From Candidatus Buchananbacteria bacterium CG10_big_fil_rev_8_21_14_0_10_33_19 (GTDB lineage: Bacteria > Patescibacteria > ABY1 > 2-01-FULL-39-33), in contig PEZY01000012.1 in assembly GCA_002773855.1 (NCBI GenBank), positions 1-64,000 on the forward strand: 64,000 nt of DNA, read 5' to 3'. The notes below the pieces were generated by a model. It searched no databases. It worked only from the letters and a program-made list of their open reading frames with translations, and had not been told where the DNA came from. Below are positions 7,571 to 16,649 of this stretch, one piece after another; position 1 is the stretch's first letter; each line of letters begins with the position of its first letter. Both the position numbers and the translations under genes were made by a program.

Positions 7571-8827
7571 ATGTATAAATTAAAAAAATTAGCCAACAAT
7601 GTTCAATTAATTACTACGCCAATAGTTGGCACGCAAACTGCTAGTCTGCTAGTTATGGTGAAAGTTGGTTCTCGTCAAGAATCAGGTAGGCTTATTGGTA
7701 TTTCTCATTTTATTGAACACCTAATGTTTAAGGGTACTAAAAGGAGACCAACCACTTCAGATATTTCTAAGGAACTAGATGGTGTTGGTGCTGAGTTTAA
7801 TGCTTTTACTGGCAAGGATTATACTGGTTATTATATTAAATCTGATACCAAACATTTATCACTGGCTATTGATATTTTATCTGACATGTTAACTGCTTCG
7901 AAATTTGATCCAAAGGAAATTGAAAGAGAGAAGGGTGTGATTGTAGAAGAAATTAATATGTACGAGGATAATCCAATTATGCACGTGGAAGATTTATTGG
8001 AAAATATTATGTATAGTCCTCATCAATTAAGCGTAGATATTATTGGTACTAGAGAGACTGTTAAAGGCATGAGTCGAGAAGATTTAGTAACGTTTAAAGA
8101 GCGATTTTACGGTGGCGATAATATAGTTATCTCTTTAGCTGGTAATTTTACTGATGGTCATATTACAGAAATTGAAAACAGTTTTAATTTTAAAACTGAA
8201 CATGAGACTGTAGAAATTGATAGAATTTTTATTGATCAGGAGTCACCACGAGTTTCTGTGTCCTATAAAGAAACAGAACAAACACAACTAGCTATGGGTT
8301 TTCCAGCCTATTCTCATACAGATGAACGCTTACCAGCTTTGAGTTTGTTGTCATTAGTATTGGGGGGTAATATGAGTTCAAGATTATTTATTTCTATTAG
8401 AGAGCGTAGTGGCTTGGCATATTCGATTAGATCTGGTTTAGATGTTCATGAGGATATTGGTGCTTTAGTAATTAGAGCTGGACTAGATAAGTCTCGAATT
8501 GATGACGCAATTAAATTGATTTTAGTTGAACTTAATAAAATAAAAGAAGGCGTAACTGAAGATGAACTAGCTAAAGCTAAAGAATGCCTGTTTGGTCGTA
8601 CTGCTATTGATTTGGAAGATAGCTCTAGTGTGTCTAGTTGGTATGCGACTCAGCATTTAATGACAGGAGAAGTGTTAACTCCAGCTGAAAAAAACGCTAA
8701 AATTAGCGCAGTTACTTTAGATGATATTGTGAAGGTGGCTAATGATGTTATTAATTTAAATAAACTTAGCCTAGCAATTATTGGACCATTTAAGGATGAT
8801 GAAAAATTTAAAAATCTCTTAAAATAA
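7571..8827 (+). CDS. M16 family zinc peptidase (processing-peptidase type)
   Basis: 418 aa with the inverted zinc motif HFIEH: His46, Glu49, His50. The third ligand is Glu in VIVEEINMY (126/127), the spacing expected for M16. The second half has the typical inactive repeat with RLFISIRERSGLAYSI, so the whole two-domain chain is present. The next gene starts 3 nt after its stop, giving a probable two-gene operon. A role in trimming exported or internal peptides is possible. It is 18 kb from the graspetide locus, so a link is only speculative. Confidence 0.92.
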   Translation: MYKLKKLANNVQLITTPIVGTQTASLLVMVKVGSRQESGRLIGISHFIEHLMFKGTKRRPTTSDISKELDGVGAEFNAFTGKDYTGYYIKSDTKHLSLAIDILSDMLTASKFDPKEIEREKGVIVEEINMYEDNPIMHVEDLLENIMYSPHQLSVDIIGTRETVKGMSREDLVTFKERFYGGDNIVISLAGNFTDGHITEIENSFNFKTEHETVEIDRIFIDQESPRVSVSYKETEQTQLAMGFPAYSHTDERLPALSLLSLVLGGNMSSRLFISIRERSGLAYSIRSGLDVHEDIGALVIRAGLDKSRIDDAIKLILVELNKIKEGVTEDELAKAKECLFGRTAIDLEDSSSVSSWYATQHLMTGEVLTPAEKNAKISAVTLDDIVKVANDVINLNKLSLAIIGPFKDDEKFKNLLK

Positions 8828-8830
8828 AAT

Positions 8831-10096
8831 ATGAGAATAGGTATTGATTGCCGGACAATTTTAAATGTTCAAAAAGGTGAAAGAGCTGGCGTTGGCCATT
8901 ATACTTATTTTTTGGTTAAAAATCTTATTGCTATTGATAAAATAAATAGTTATGTATTATTTTTTGATGATCGCTTAAAAGAAGACGTTGAAGAATTTAG
9001 AAAATATAGTAACGTGACGGTTAAATTTTTTCCATTTTATAGATATAAAAAATATTTACCAATAGTGTACTCTCAATTATTTGTGAGTTTTATACTAAAC
9101 CAAGAGAACTTAGACATATATCATTCTCCAGCTAATGTTATTCCATTTTTTTATAATAAAAAATCAGTTGTTACAGTTCATGATTTAGGAATATATAAAT
9201 ATCCAGAATTTTTTCCTAGAAAATCATTAAGTCGTCAGTGGTTACCTAAAAAAATATTTGTTCCTAATTCATTAAAAAAATCCGAAATAATTATTGCGGT
9301 ATCTAAAAATACTAAAAAAGATATTATTGAGCAATTTAATATTTCTGAGGAAAAAATTGAAGTTATTTATGAAGGTCGTCCTGATGATTTAGAATCTTGT
9401 TCGTCAATTGGCGATTTTCAAATCATTGCCGACAAATACGGTATTGGTGGTAAGTTTGTTTTGTTTTTAGGCACTATTGAACCACGTAAAAATATTGTTA
9501 ACTTAATTAAAGCTTTTAGAAGCTTACATTTAAGTTTTGATTCACCTTTGTCTGATTACCAGTTAATTATCGCTGGTAACCAAGGTTGGGATTATAGGCC
9601 GATTTATCAAACTATCTCTGATGCTAATGCTAGTATTTTGGGTATTAAAAATAAGAGAACTAGTATAGAGAGACGTAATCAAATAATAAATATTGAAAAT
9701 GAGAGACGCAGTGGTAGTGGTCGCAGGAAAAAACAACCAATTAAATACATTGGTTATGTTACTCATGATGAGAAAATTGGTCTGTTATGTAATTCAAAAT
9801 GTTTTGTTTTCCCAAGTTTTTATGAAGGTTTTGGTTTGCCGGTTTTAGAGGCTATGAGCTTGGGAGTGCCAGTTATTACATCTAATTTAAGTTCATTGCC
9901 AGAAATAACCGGAGAAGATGGGGCTATATTAATAAATCCCAATAAAGAATCAGAAATCAGTGAAGCAATCCATCAGATTATTACTAATGAAACAACCAGA
10001 GAATTGCTAATTAAAAATGGCTTAAAACGAGCTGATCATTTCCATTGGCGTAAATGTGCTAGAGAGACGATTGCAATATATAATTCTATTAAATAA
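8831..10096 (+). CDS. glycosyltransferase family 4 (GT-B)
   Basis: 421 aa. The N-terminal Rossmann half starts MRIGIDCRT. The C-terminal donor-binding half has VLFLGTIEPRKN and the GT4 signature FVFPSFYEGFGLPVLEAM with the EX7E-type glutamates. An Arg/Lys/Glu-rich insertion (about residues 275-305, containing ERRSGSGRRKK) sits between the two donor-site motifs and is unusual for the family. Sugar and acceptor cannot be told; a surface glycan or glycolipid is typical. Confidence 0.9.
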   Translation: MRIGIDCRTILNVQKGERAGVGHYTYFLVKNLIAIDKINSYVLFFDDRLKEDVEEFRKYSNVTVKFFPFYRYKKYLPIVYSQLFVSFILNQENLDIYHSPANVIPFFYNKKSVVTVHDLGIYKYPEFFPRKSLSRQWLPKKIFVPNSLKKSEIIIAVSKNTKKDIIEQFNISEEKIEVIYEGRPDDLESCSSIGDFQIIADKYGIGGKFVLFLGTIEPRKNIVNLIKAFRSLHLSFDSPLSDYQLIIAGNQGWDYRPIYQTISDANASILGIKNKRTSIERRNQIINIENERRSGSGRRKKQPIKYIGYVTHDEKIGLLCNSKCFVFPSFYEGFGLPVLEAMSLGVPVITSNLSSLPEITGEDGAILINPNKESEISEAIHQIITNETTRELLIKNGLKRADHFHWRKCARETIAIYNSIK

Positions 10097-10125
10097 AAAC
10101 TTCCCAATAGTAGGGAAGTTTTTAT
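10095..10125. terminator. convergent terminator
   Basis: AAAAACTTCCC (10095-10105) and GGGAAGTTTTT (10113-10123) between the glycosyltransferase and the minus-strand membrane gene. Confidence 0.85.
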
Positions 10126-10138
10126 TTAATATTTTAAT

Positions 10139-10639
10139 TTAAGAAATGAAGTATATAACCCAAGTTAGAAGCGTTAAAACAATTATTTGCATAAGTACAC
10201 CGTATTGTAAAGGAAGGTCAAAGTTAATTTTATTAACTAAGATATTATGATTTTTGTTGTGGGCTTTATAAAACCATTTAATTGCTTTTAGTTCTTTGAT
10301 TTTATAAAAAGCAACAGTGACGTCTGGAATAATACTACCAACTATCGCCCAGATAACGTTATCGGCACGAGTAAATTCAAAGTTTTTAAAAATAAAAATA
10401 AGAAAGAAGGCTAAGACTAAACTATCAATGCTGCCGTAGAGAGCCATCATTTTTAGTTCACCATTGTCTTTTAGAAATTTAAGTTTTTCTGCCCAGAATT
10501 TTTTGCCCATGCGTGAGTCACCATGGGGTATTAAGTCTAGAATGAAGTGTGATAACACACCAGCTAAAAATGCCAAAAAAGGATTGGGAATACTTTTACC
10601 AATAATGGTAGCTGCTGCAGCGTGTACAGTGATAAACAT
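10139..10639 (-). CDS. DUF457/YdjM-like membrane metal-binding protein
   Basis: 166 aa with about four hydrophobic segments. It starts MFITVHAAAATIIGKSI and continues AGVLSHFILDLIPHGD. The spaced His and Asp residues in membrane-embedded positions (His6, SHFILD, PHGD) are the hallmark of the YdjM/DUF457 'membrane-bound metal-dependent hydrolase' group, whose activity is unproven. A second polar cluster SIIPDVTVAFYKIK and KAHNKNHN follows. It lies just upstream of a tRNA cluster on the same strand and is separated from it by a hairpin. Confidence 0.7.
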   Translation of the reverse strand: MFITVHAAAATIIGKSIPNPFLAFLAGVLSHFILDLIPHGDSRMGKKFWAEKLKFLKDNGELKMMALYGSIDSLVLAFFLIFIFKNFEFTRADNVIWAIVGSIIPDVTVAFYKIKELKAIKWFYKAHNKNHNILVNKINFDLPLQYGVLMQIIVLTLLTWVIYFIS

Positions 10640-10693
10640 ATATATAAAGGTTAAATATAATCTATTGTATTATAGCAGATTTATTAAAATAAA

Positions 10694-10713
10694 AAAACGG
10701 CTTTAGCCGTTTT
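10694..10713 (-). terminator. terminator after tRNA-Leu
   Basis: AAAACGGC and GCCGTTTT with a TTTA loop, directly past the encoded CCA of tRNA-Leu on the minus strand. Confidence 0.8.
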
Positions 10714-10714
10714 C

Positions 10715-10799
10715 TGGTGCCGAAGGAGAGAATCGAACTCTCACTCCCGAAGGAACACGATTTTGAGTCGTGCGCGTCTACCAATTCCGCCACTTCGGC
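10715..10799 (-). tRNA. tRNA-Leu (CAA)
   Basis: Class II tRNA with a long variable arm. The anticodon arm is CACGA-CTCAAAA-TCGTG, anticodon CAA. Acceptor GCCGAAG pairs with CTTCGGC; the discriminator is A and CCA is encoded. Confidence 0.95.
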
Positions 10800-10806
10800 C
10801 AACTAG

Positions 10807-10878
10807 TAGCAGGGGCGGGAGTTGAACCCGCGACCAACGGCTTATGAGTCCGCTGCTCTACCACTGAGCTACCCTGCC
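10807..10878 (-). tRNA. tRNA-Met (CAT), elongator type
   Basis: Acceptor GGCAGGG/CCCTGCT with a G1-U72 pair, anticodon loop CTCATAA, T arm GCGGG-TTCAACT-CCCGC. The anticodon stem GCGGA/GCCGT has an A-G mismatch at 31-39. It could instead be tRNA-Ile with a modified CAT anticodon; the first-pair type rules out the initiator. Confidence 0.85.
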
Positions 10879-10953
10879 ATACTAAATTTATTTTTTCTGA
10901 ATTATTTCTCGCTACTTTCCAGAGTTAGCGTCAAATATCCTAGTTTAAAGTAA

Positions 10954-10997
10954 AAAGTTGAAAGGTAAAAGTAAGCACTTTATAGACTTTCAACTTT
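10954..10997. repeat. inverted repeat between tRNAs
   Basis: AAAGTTGAAAG (10954-10964) and CTTTCAACTTT (10987-10997), perfect 11-bp arms with a 22-nt spacer. It may end transcription between tRNA-fMet and tRNA-Met. Confidence 0.5.
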
Positions 10998-11016
10998 CTA
11001 ACTTTTAACTATCTTG

Positions 11017-11088
11017 TTGCGGGGGTGGGATTCGCACCCACGACCTCCAGGTTATGGGCCTGGCGAGCTGCTACTGCTCTACCCCGCG
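11017..11088 (-). tRNA. initiator tRNA-fMet (CAT)
   Basis: Acceptor CGCGGGG/CCCCGCA leaves the C1-A72 mismatch diagnostic of initiators. The anticodon arm is CCAGG-CCCATAA-CCTGG; two of the three usual G-C pairs next to the loop are kept. The T loop reads TGCGAAT instead of TTCGAAT, an unusual change at position 55. CCA is not encoded. Confidence 0.88.
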
Positions 11089-11142
11089 GAATAATTGTAG
11101 CACATAAATATCATTTTGGCAAGGTGTATTTGTATTTTTGTT

Positions 11143-11171
11143 TTGAAAGATTAGTATTTTTATGTTATAAT
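11143..11171 (+). promoter_or_regulatory. parA promoter
   Basis: TTGAAA at 11143-11148 and TATAAT at 11166-11171 with an ideal 17-nt spacer. The expected start site falls at about 11178, within a few bases of the parA ATG at 11180, so the mRNA is leaderless or nearly so. Confidence 0.75.
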
Positions 11172-11179
11172 AAAGTCAT

Positions 11180-11947
11180 ATGGGACAAGTAATTTCTGTT
11201 GTAAATCAAAAAGGCGGAGTTGGTAAAACAACTACAGCTGTTAATTTGGCGGCTTACCTTAGTCAATTAGGTAAGTTTGTTTTATTAATCGATTTAGATC
11301 CTCAAAGTAACGCCACTTCTAATTTAGGCGTTGCGAAGGATTTGGACAGGGGAGTTTATGAAGTTTTGACTGGACCATATTCCTTCAGGGAAGTAATGGT
11401 TGATACTGTTCATGAATATTATAAATTAATTCCAGCGACAGTTTCTTTGGCAGGTTCTAATGTGGAATTTGTTAATTTGGATCGTCGTGAGTTTAGGCTT
11501 TATGATAATTTATTAGAGATTAAAAATGATTTTGATTATATATTAATTGATTGTCCGCCATCGTTAGGTTTATTAACCATTAATGGTTTAGTAGCTTCTG
11601 ATCGGGTTTTAATTCCCGTGCAGGCTGAGTATTTTGCTTTAGAAGGCTTGGGTCAGTTAATATCTACTATTGCTTTAATTCAAGAAAATGTTAAACCAGA
11701 GTTAGATGTTTTGGGAGCGGTCCTTACTATGTATGATAAGAGATTTAAATTAGCTAATGATGTGTTAATGGAGTTATATAAATATTTTCCTAATAAAATA
11801 TTTAGATCAGTCATACCTCGTAATATTAAACTGTCAGAGGCACCTAGTCATGGTAAGACTATTTTAGCTTATGATCCAAAATCAAAAGGCGCGAAAGCCT
11901 ATGATCGTTTGGCTAGAGAATTTGTTTATCATACTAATCATTATTAA
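11180..11947 (+). CDS. parA: chromosome partitioning ATPase ParA/Soj
   Basis: Deviant Walker-A ATPase that forms dynamic gradients on the nucleoid to segregate ParB-bound origins. 255 aa. The deviant Walker A KGGVGKT is at 11-17 with the signature lysine; IDLDPQSNAT and FDYILIDCPPSLG follow. There is no N-terminal DNA-binding HTH, so it is the short chromosomal (type Ib/Soj) kind. It is followed 25 nt later by parB. Confidence 0.97.
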   Translation: MGQVISVVNQKGGVGKTTTAVNLAAYLSQLGKFVLLIDLDPQSNATSNLGVAKDLDRGVYEVLTGPYSFREVMVDTVHEYYKLIPATVSLAGSNVEFVNLDRREFRLYDNLLEIKNDFDYILIDCPPSLGLLTINGLVASDRVLIPVQAEYFALEGLGQLISTIALIQENVKPELDVLGAVLTMYDKRFKLANDVLMELYKYFPNKIFRSVIPRNIKLSEAPSHGKTILAYDPKSKGAKAYDRLAREFVYHTNHY

Positions 11948-11972
11948 TTTTATTTAAAACTATAAAACTTCT

Positions 11973-12848
11973 ATGCAAAAAACATCTGGCCTCGGTCGAG
12001 GGTTGGGATCTTTAATCCCTAGCAAAAAACCAGTTAAAGAATTACTTGGCAGTGATAGTGAAGTCGCTGATATTTTAGATACCAGAGAAAAAATTTCTCA
12101 ATTGCCGGTTGGTCAAATTACACCAAATCCTCATCAGCCTAGGACTACTTTTAATGAAGATGAATTACAAGAATTGGTTGATTCTATTAAAGAGCATGGC
12201 GTTATTCAACCAATTATTGTTACTAAGTTGGGAAATGGTTGGCAATTAATTGCCGGTGAAAGAAGATTACGTAGCTCTAAATTAGCTGGCTTGAATACAA
12301 TCCCAGCTATTATTCGAGAGATGGACGAACAGAAAAAAATGGAGATTGCTTTGATTGAAAATTTACAACGTAAAAATTTAAATTCACTGGAAACAGCTTT
12401 CGCTTATCAAAAATTAATAGATGAATTTAATTTAACTCAAGATCAATTATCTAAGCGAGTTGGTAAGAGTCGTAGTGCTGTAGCCAACACTCTTAGAATT
12501 TTAACAGTTATAGATGAAGTTAAAGAGGCGATTCGTGATGGTAAAATATCCGAAGGTCATGCCAGGGTTTTAGCTGGCTTGCCAGCAATCGATCAGTTGT
12601 CTACTTTGCAAAAAATTCTGTCAGATAGTCTAAGTGTGCGTGACACTGAGAAGGCTGGCAAAAAAGTGGTAGTAGAAAAACATATTCGTAAAGTAGCCTT
12701 TGATCCAGAGGTTAAAGCTAAAGAGGAATTGTTGCAATCAGCTTTGGGCACAAAAGTGGAAATTAAAAAAACTGGATCAACTGGACAAATTAACATTAAA
12801 TTCTTTTCAGAAGAAGAGCTTAAAACTTTAATTGATAAATTAGTCTAA
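11973..12848 (+). CDS. parB: chromosome partitioning protein ParB/Spo0J
   Basis: CTP-dependent clamp that loads at parS. 291 aa. The N-terminus MQKTSGLGRGLGSLIP carries the ParA-stimulating arginine segment. The ParB/Srx fold has QLPVGQITPNPHQPR and the nucleotide motif IAGERRLRSSKLAG; GERR is intact. The KorB-like HTH is at NLTQDQLSKRVGKSRSAVANTLR, split by no gap. The C-terminal dimer domain ends in INIKFFSEEELKTLIDKL. Partner of parA directly upstream. Confidence 0.96.
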   Translation: MQKTSGLGRGLGSLIPSKKPVKELLGSDSEVADILDTREKISQLPVGQITPNPHQPRTTFNEDELQELVDSIKEHGVIQPIIVTKLGNGWQLIAGERRLRSSKLAGLNTIPAIIREMDEQKKMEIALIENLQRKNLNSLETAFAYQKLIDEFNLTQDQLSKRVGKSRSAVANTLRILTVIDEVKEAIRDGKISEGHARVLAGLPAIDQLSTLQKILSDSLSVRDTEKAGKKVVVEKHIRKVAFDPEVKAKEELLQSALGTKVEIKKTGSTGQINIKFFSEEELKTLIDKLV

Positions 12849-12857
12849 GATAATTTT

Positions 12858-12889
12858 AAAAAGCTACAGTTTATTATCTGTAGCTTTTT
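12858..12889. terminator. shared convergent terminator of parB and relA-like gene
   Basis: AAAAAGCTACAG (12858-12869) and CTGTAGCTTTTT (12878-12889). The stop codon of the minus-strand gene (12874-12876) lies in the loop, so its last codons double as terminator arm. Confidence 0.85.
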
Positions 12890-14346
12890 AATTTAGATTT
12901 TTTTAAAGCCGATCTGATCTTGGATTTGGCCATAGATGTTTTAACGCTATCGAGCCAGTCCATACTAGGCATCTTCCTGTTTTTATCGGTAATTATTTCT
13001 ACAATATCGCCACTTTTTAATTTGGAGTTTAAACTAACTAAGTGATCATTAACTCTAGCTCCTACACATTGATCACCAATTGATGAATGAACATGATAAG
13101 CAAAATCAATTGGAGTTGATTCTTCTGGTAAATCAATTACATCACCGGTTGGCGTAAATACAAAAATTCTGTTTTGAAAAATATCTAATTTAATGTCATT
13201 TAAAAATTGCTCGTTATCAGCAGTTTGTTTTTGCCATTTAACTAATTCTTGAATCCACTTTATGCTTTTTTTATTGATATTGCCCTTGTTTTCTTTATAG
13301 TTCCAGTGAGCAGCAATACCAAATTCTGCTTCCTCATGCATTTCAGTAGTTCTGATTTGAAACTCTACAATTTCACCATTTTCGGTAAAGACCGTGGTAT
13401 GTAGTGATTGATAACCATTAGGCTTGGGTTGAGCAATGTAATCTTTAACTCTGCCAGGCATTGGTCTGTAAAGGTTGTGTAGTACGCCTAATGTAGAATA
13501 ACAATCGGCCACCGTTGGCACAATTATTCTGAGGGCAATTAAATCGTAAACTTTAGATAAATCACGGTTGATTAGAGGTTTTAATAATTTTTTATATAGA
13601 CTGTATAAATGTTTGGTACGGCCATGAATAGAAATATTTCTAAAAGTGATGCCAGCTTCGATTAATTTTTTGGTAACTCGTTTTTTTACTTTTTCTAAAT
13701 GTTTTTCTTTTTCTTTATATTTATGTGGCAATATCTCTATTATCCATTTGTAATCTTTAGGGTGAACATATTTAAAAGACAGGTCTTCTAGCTCACCTTT
13801 GATTTTACCAATGCCTAAGCGGTCGGCAATCGGCGCGTATATCTCAAGTGACTCAGTAGCAATTCTAATTTGTTTTTCTGGTGGCAAATAATCTAAGGTT
13901 TTTAGATTATGAATACGGTCAGCAAATTTAATTAGTATCACTCTAATGTCATTACTCATAGCTACGAACATTCGCCTTAGGTTTTCGGCGTATCTTTCCA
14001 TACCACGGTATTTTAGGGCGCCGAGTTTTGTAACACCAGAAACTAAAGTAGCCACTTCTTTGCCAAAGTTCTTTTTAATATCTTCTATTGTCACGTCAGT
14101 GTCTTCTGGTACATCATGAAGTAGGCCAGCAATAATTGTGGGCATATCCATTTTAAATTCAGCTAAAAACTGAGCTGTAGCGATGGGGTGGATTATATAG
14201 TCGTTACCAGATTTTCTTTTTTGACCAGCATGAGCGTTATTGGCAAATTCATAAGCCAATTTAACCATATCTAAATCAGCATTAGGATGTGTTTCATTAA
14301 TAGTTTTTAGAAGTTTTGTAAATTGTATTTCTTTATTGGTATCCAT
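12874..14346 (-). CDS. RelA/SpoT homologue, (p)ppGpp synthetase/hydrolase
   Basis: 490 aa, so the C-terminal helical, zinc-finger and ACT regions of full-length Rel are missing. The HD hydrolase domain is intact: HPIATAQ, LLHDVPEDTD with His77/Asp78, and KFADRIHNL. The synthetase domain has YDLIALRIIV and GYQSLHTTV. A TGS domain (IFVFTPTGDVIDLP to GDIVEIIT) closes the chain. Both activities of the stringent alarmone look possible. Loss of the ACT and other C-terminal regulatory regions suggests weaker ribosome coupling. Confidence 0.93.
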   Translation of the reverse strand: MDTNKEIQFTKLLKTINETHPNADLDMVKLAYEFANNAHAGQKRKSGNDYIIHPIATAQFLAEFKMDMPTIIAGLLHDVPEDTDVTIEDIKKNFGKEVATLVSGVTKLGALKYRGMERYAENLRRMFVAMSNDIRVILIKFADRIHNLKTLDYLPPEKQIRIATESLEIYAPIADRLGIGKIKGELEDLSFKYVHPKDYKWIIEILPHKYKEKEKHLEKVKKRVTKKLIEAGITFRNISIHGRTKHLYSLYKKLLKPLINRDLSKVYDLIALRIIVPTVADCYSTLGVLHNLYRPMPGRVKDYIAQPKPNGYQSLHTTVFTENGEIVEFQIRTTEMHEEAEFGIAAHWNYKENKGNINKKSIKWIQELVKWQKQTADNEQFLNDIKLDIFQNRIFVFTPTGDVIDLPEESTPIDFAYHVHSSIGDQCVGARVNDHLVSLNSKLKSGDIVEIITDKNRKMPSMDWLDSVKTSMAKSKIRSALKKSKLKSYR

Positions 14347-14395
14347 ATTGTGAAGTATATTGTATTTTTAAAATTTAGGCAAAAAATAGAGATTA

Positions 14396-14425
14396 CAAAA
14401 ACACTGCTGGTGGGCAGTGTTTTTA
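14396..14425 (-). terminator. hairpin between topA and the relA-like gene
   Basis: Arms AAAACACTGC and GCAGTGTTTT around a short TGGTGG-type loop, with A and T tracts. Positioned to stop topA transcription on the minus strand. Confidence 0.75.
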
Positions 14426-14440
14426 TAGTGGTATTGAATT

Positions 14441-16639
14441 TTATTTACAGATTTTATTAGTACATTTAATGTTACCATTTTTGTCCTCACACATTGGGTA
14501 GCCACATTTCTCGCATTTTGTGTCTAGTGGTTTATACCAAGTAGCAAAATCACATTTTGGATAAGTATCGCAACCGTAGAAAACTCCTTTTTTACTTCTT
14601 TTGGTCACTACATTACCATCTTTGCATTGTGGACATTTTAAATTTAAGTCCTTAGCTGCTTCATTTTTAATATACTTACACTTCGGATAATTAGAACAAC
14701 CTTTAAATTCTCCATAGCGACCAGTTCTAAGTACTAAATGTGAACCACACTCAGGGCATTTCTCGTCTAATTTTTGAGGCTCAGCTCGTTCTTCGGTTTG
14801 ACCATTGCTTAAAATCTTTTTGGTGTTTTTACAAGTTGGATAATTTGAACAGGCTAGAAATTTACCAAAACGACCGACTTTTATCACCATGTCCGATCCA
14901 CATTTGTCACATTTTTCATCAGTCTTTTCTTCGGTGATTTCTTTTTTTGTTAGTTCTTGTTCTTTGGCCATAAGGTTTTGGTTAAAGGGTTCATAAAATT
15001 CTTTGATAACTGGTTGCCACTTTTTTTTGCCTTCGGATATATCGTCAAAATTGTCTTCCATTTTGGCGGTAAAATCGTAGTCAACTATATCTGCAAAATG
15101 TTTAACTAGTAGATCATTAACTACAAAAGCAATTTCGGTTGGCTTAAGCCGTCGATTATCTATTCTTTCAGCATAACCTCTTTCGATGACTGTGGCAATA
15201 GTTGGAGCATAAGTAGATGGTCGACCAATACCTTTTTCTTCTAGAACTTTTACTAAACTAGCATCAGAATATCTGGCTGGTGGTTGAGTGAATTTTTGAA
15301 TGGGTTTAATTGCAATTAATTCCGCTTTTTCGTTTTTATCCATTTGTGGCAAGATTTCATCTTTGGTAGCAGTGGGGTATATTTTTAAGAAACCGTCAAA
15401 TTTAATAACTTGACCACTAACTCGAAAGATATATTTATCATCTTTAGTGTTAATATCAACTGAAGTTGCTTCTAATCTAGCTGGTGACATTTGACTAGCC
15501 ACAGCTCGTTGCCAAATTAATTGGTAAAGTTTAAATTGTTGATCGTTTAATGATCTTGCAATAGATTCCGGAGTAATTACCACCGCTGTTGGACGAATCG
15601 CTTCATGAGCTTCTTGAGCACCTTTACTCTTGGTTTTAAATTCTTTACTACTTAAATAATCTTTACCTAGGTTATCTTTTATGTAGTCCGCTGCTTCAGC
15701 AGTAAATTTTTTAGATAGATTGGTGGAGTCGGTTCTCATATAAGTAATTAAACCCACAGAGTCACCATTTATTTCTATGCCTTCATAAAGTTTTTGAGCG
15801 ACCATCATAGTTTGTTTAGCCGAAAAATGTAAGCGTCGATTAGCTTCTTGTTGTAGAGTGGAGGTGGTAAAAGGAGGATTAGAATTCCTTTTGGTTTCCT
15901 TTTTTACAATTTCAGAAATATAATAATCATTGCCTTCTAATTTTTCTTGTAGTTTTGTGGCTTCGGCTTCGTTTTTGATTGCTAATTTGTCCAAGGTTTT
16001 GCCACTTACTTTATGAAGTCTAGCAGTAAAGTCTTCTTGTTTTTCGGTTTTAAAGTCACCAGTTATTTCCCAATGCTCTTCAATTTTAAAATCTTGTATT
16101 TCCCTTTCTTTTTCTACTACTAGTCTTACTACTACTGATTGAACTCGACCAGCAGACAAGCCACGAGCTACTTTTTTCCACAAAAATGGTGATAGCTTAT
16201 AACCAACTAGCCTGTCTAAAATTCTCCTAGCTTGTTGAGAATCTACCATATTAATATCAATAGTACGGGGATTGTCTAAGGCCTCTTTGATAGCTTCCTC
16301 GGTAATTTCATGAAAAGTAATTCTCTTACTTTTGCTGGCTGGAGTTTTAAATATTTGTGCTAAATGCCAAGAAATAGCTTCACCTTCACGGTCTTCGTCA
16401 GTAGCGAAATATACTAGGTCGGCTTTCTTGGCTAGTTCAGTCAATTCTTTGACTCGTTTTTTGGCTTTAGTAGGAATAGTATAGGTTGGTTCAAAATTGT
16501 TTTCAACATCGACACCGATTTTACTGGCTGGTAAATCTCGCACATGACCAAAAGAAGATTCTACTTTAAAATCTTTGGATAAAAATTTGGAGATTGTTTT
16601 GGCTTTAGTTGGTGACTCAACTATGACTAGATTTTTCAT
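14441..16639 (-). CDS. topA: DNA topoisomerase I
   Basis: Relaxes negative supercoils. 732 aa with the start at MKNLVIVESPTKAKTI (16639), where the Toprim domain begins; an in-frame ATG 14 codons upstream lies inside dprA. FATDEDREGEAISWH carries the acidic Toprim residues. The nucleophile Tyr is in GLITYMRTDST. The C-terminus has four Cys4 zinc ribbons: CDKCGSDM, CPECGSHL, CPQCKDGN and a reduced CEKCGYPM. Its start lies 11 nt beyond the dprA stop. Confidence 0.97.
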   Translation of the reverse strand: MKNLVIVESPTKAKTISKFLSKDFKVESSFGHVRDLPASKIGVDVENNFEPTYTIPTKAKKRVKELTELAKKADLVYFATDEDREGEAISWHLAQIFKTPASKSKRITFHEITEEAIKEALDNPRTIDINMVDSQQARRILDRLVGYKLSPFLWKKVARGLSAGRVQSVVVRLVVEKEREIQDFKIEEHWEITGDFKTEKQEDFTARLHKVSGKTLDKLAIKNEAEATKLQEKLEGNDYYISEIVKKETKRNSNPPFTTSTLQQEANRRLHFSAKQTMMVAQKLYEGIEINGDSVGLITYMRTDSTNLSKKFTAEAADYIKDNLGKDYLSSKEFKTKSKGAQEAHEAIRPTAVVITPESIARSLNDQQFKLYQLIWQRAVASQMSPARLEATSVDINTKDDKYIFRVSGQVIKFDGFLKIYPTATKDEILPQMDKNEKAELIAIKPIQKFTQPPARYSDASLVKVLEEKGIGRPSTYAPTIATVIERGYAERIDNRRLKPTEIAFVVNDLLVKHFADIVDYDFTAKMEDNFDDISEGKKKWQPVIKEFYEPFNQNLMAKEQELTKKEITEEKTDEKCDKCGSDMVIKVGRFGKFLACSNYPTCKNTKKILSNGQTEERAEPQKLDEKCPECGSHLVLRTGRYGEFKGCSNYPKCKYIKNEAAKDLNLKCPQCKDGNVVTKRSKKGVFYGCDTYPKCDFATWYKPLDTKCEKCGYPMCEDKNGNIKCTNKICK

Positions 16640-16649
16640 TTTGGTATGT

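Noticed and set aside
10807..10878. Calling this CAT tRNA tRNA-Ile2 (lysidine type)
   Set aside because: Possible, but identity elements cannot be judged by eye; elongator Met is the simpler call.
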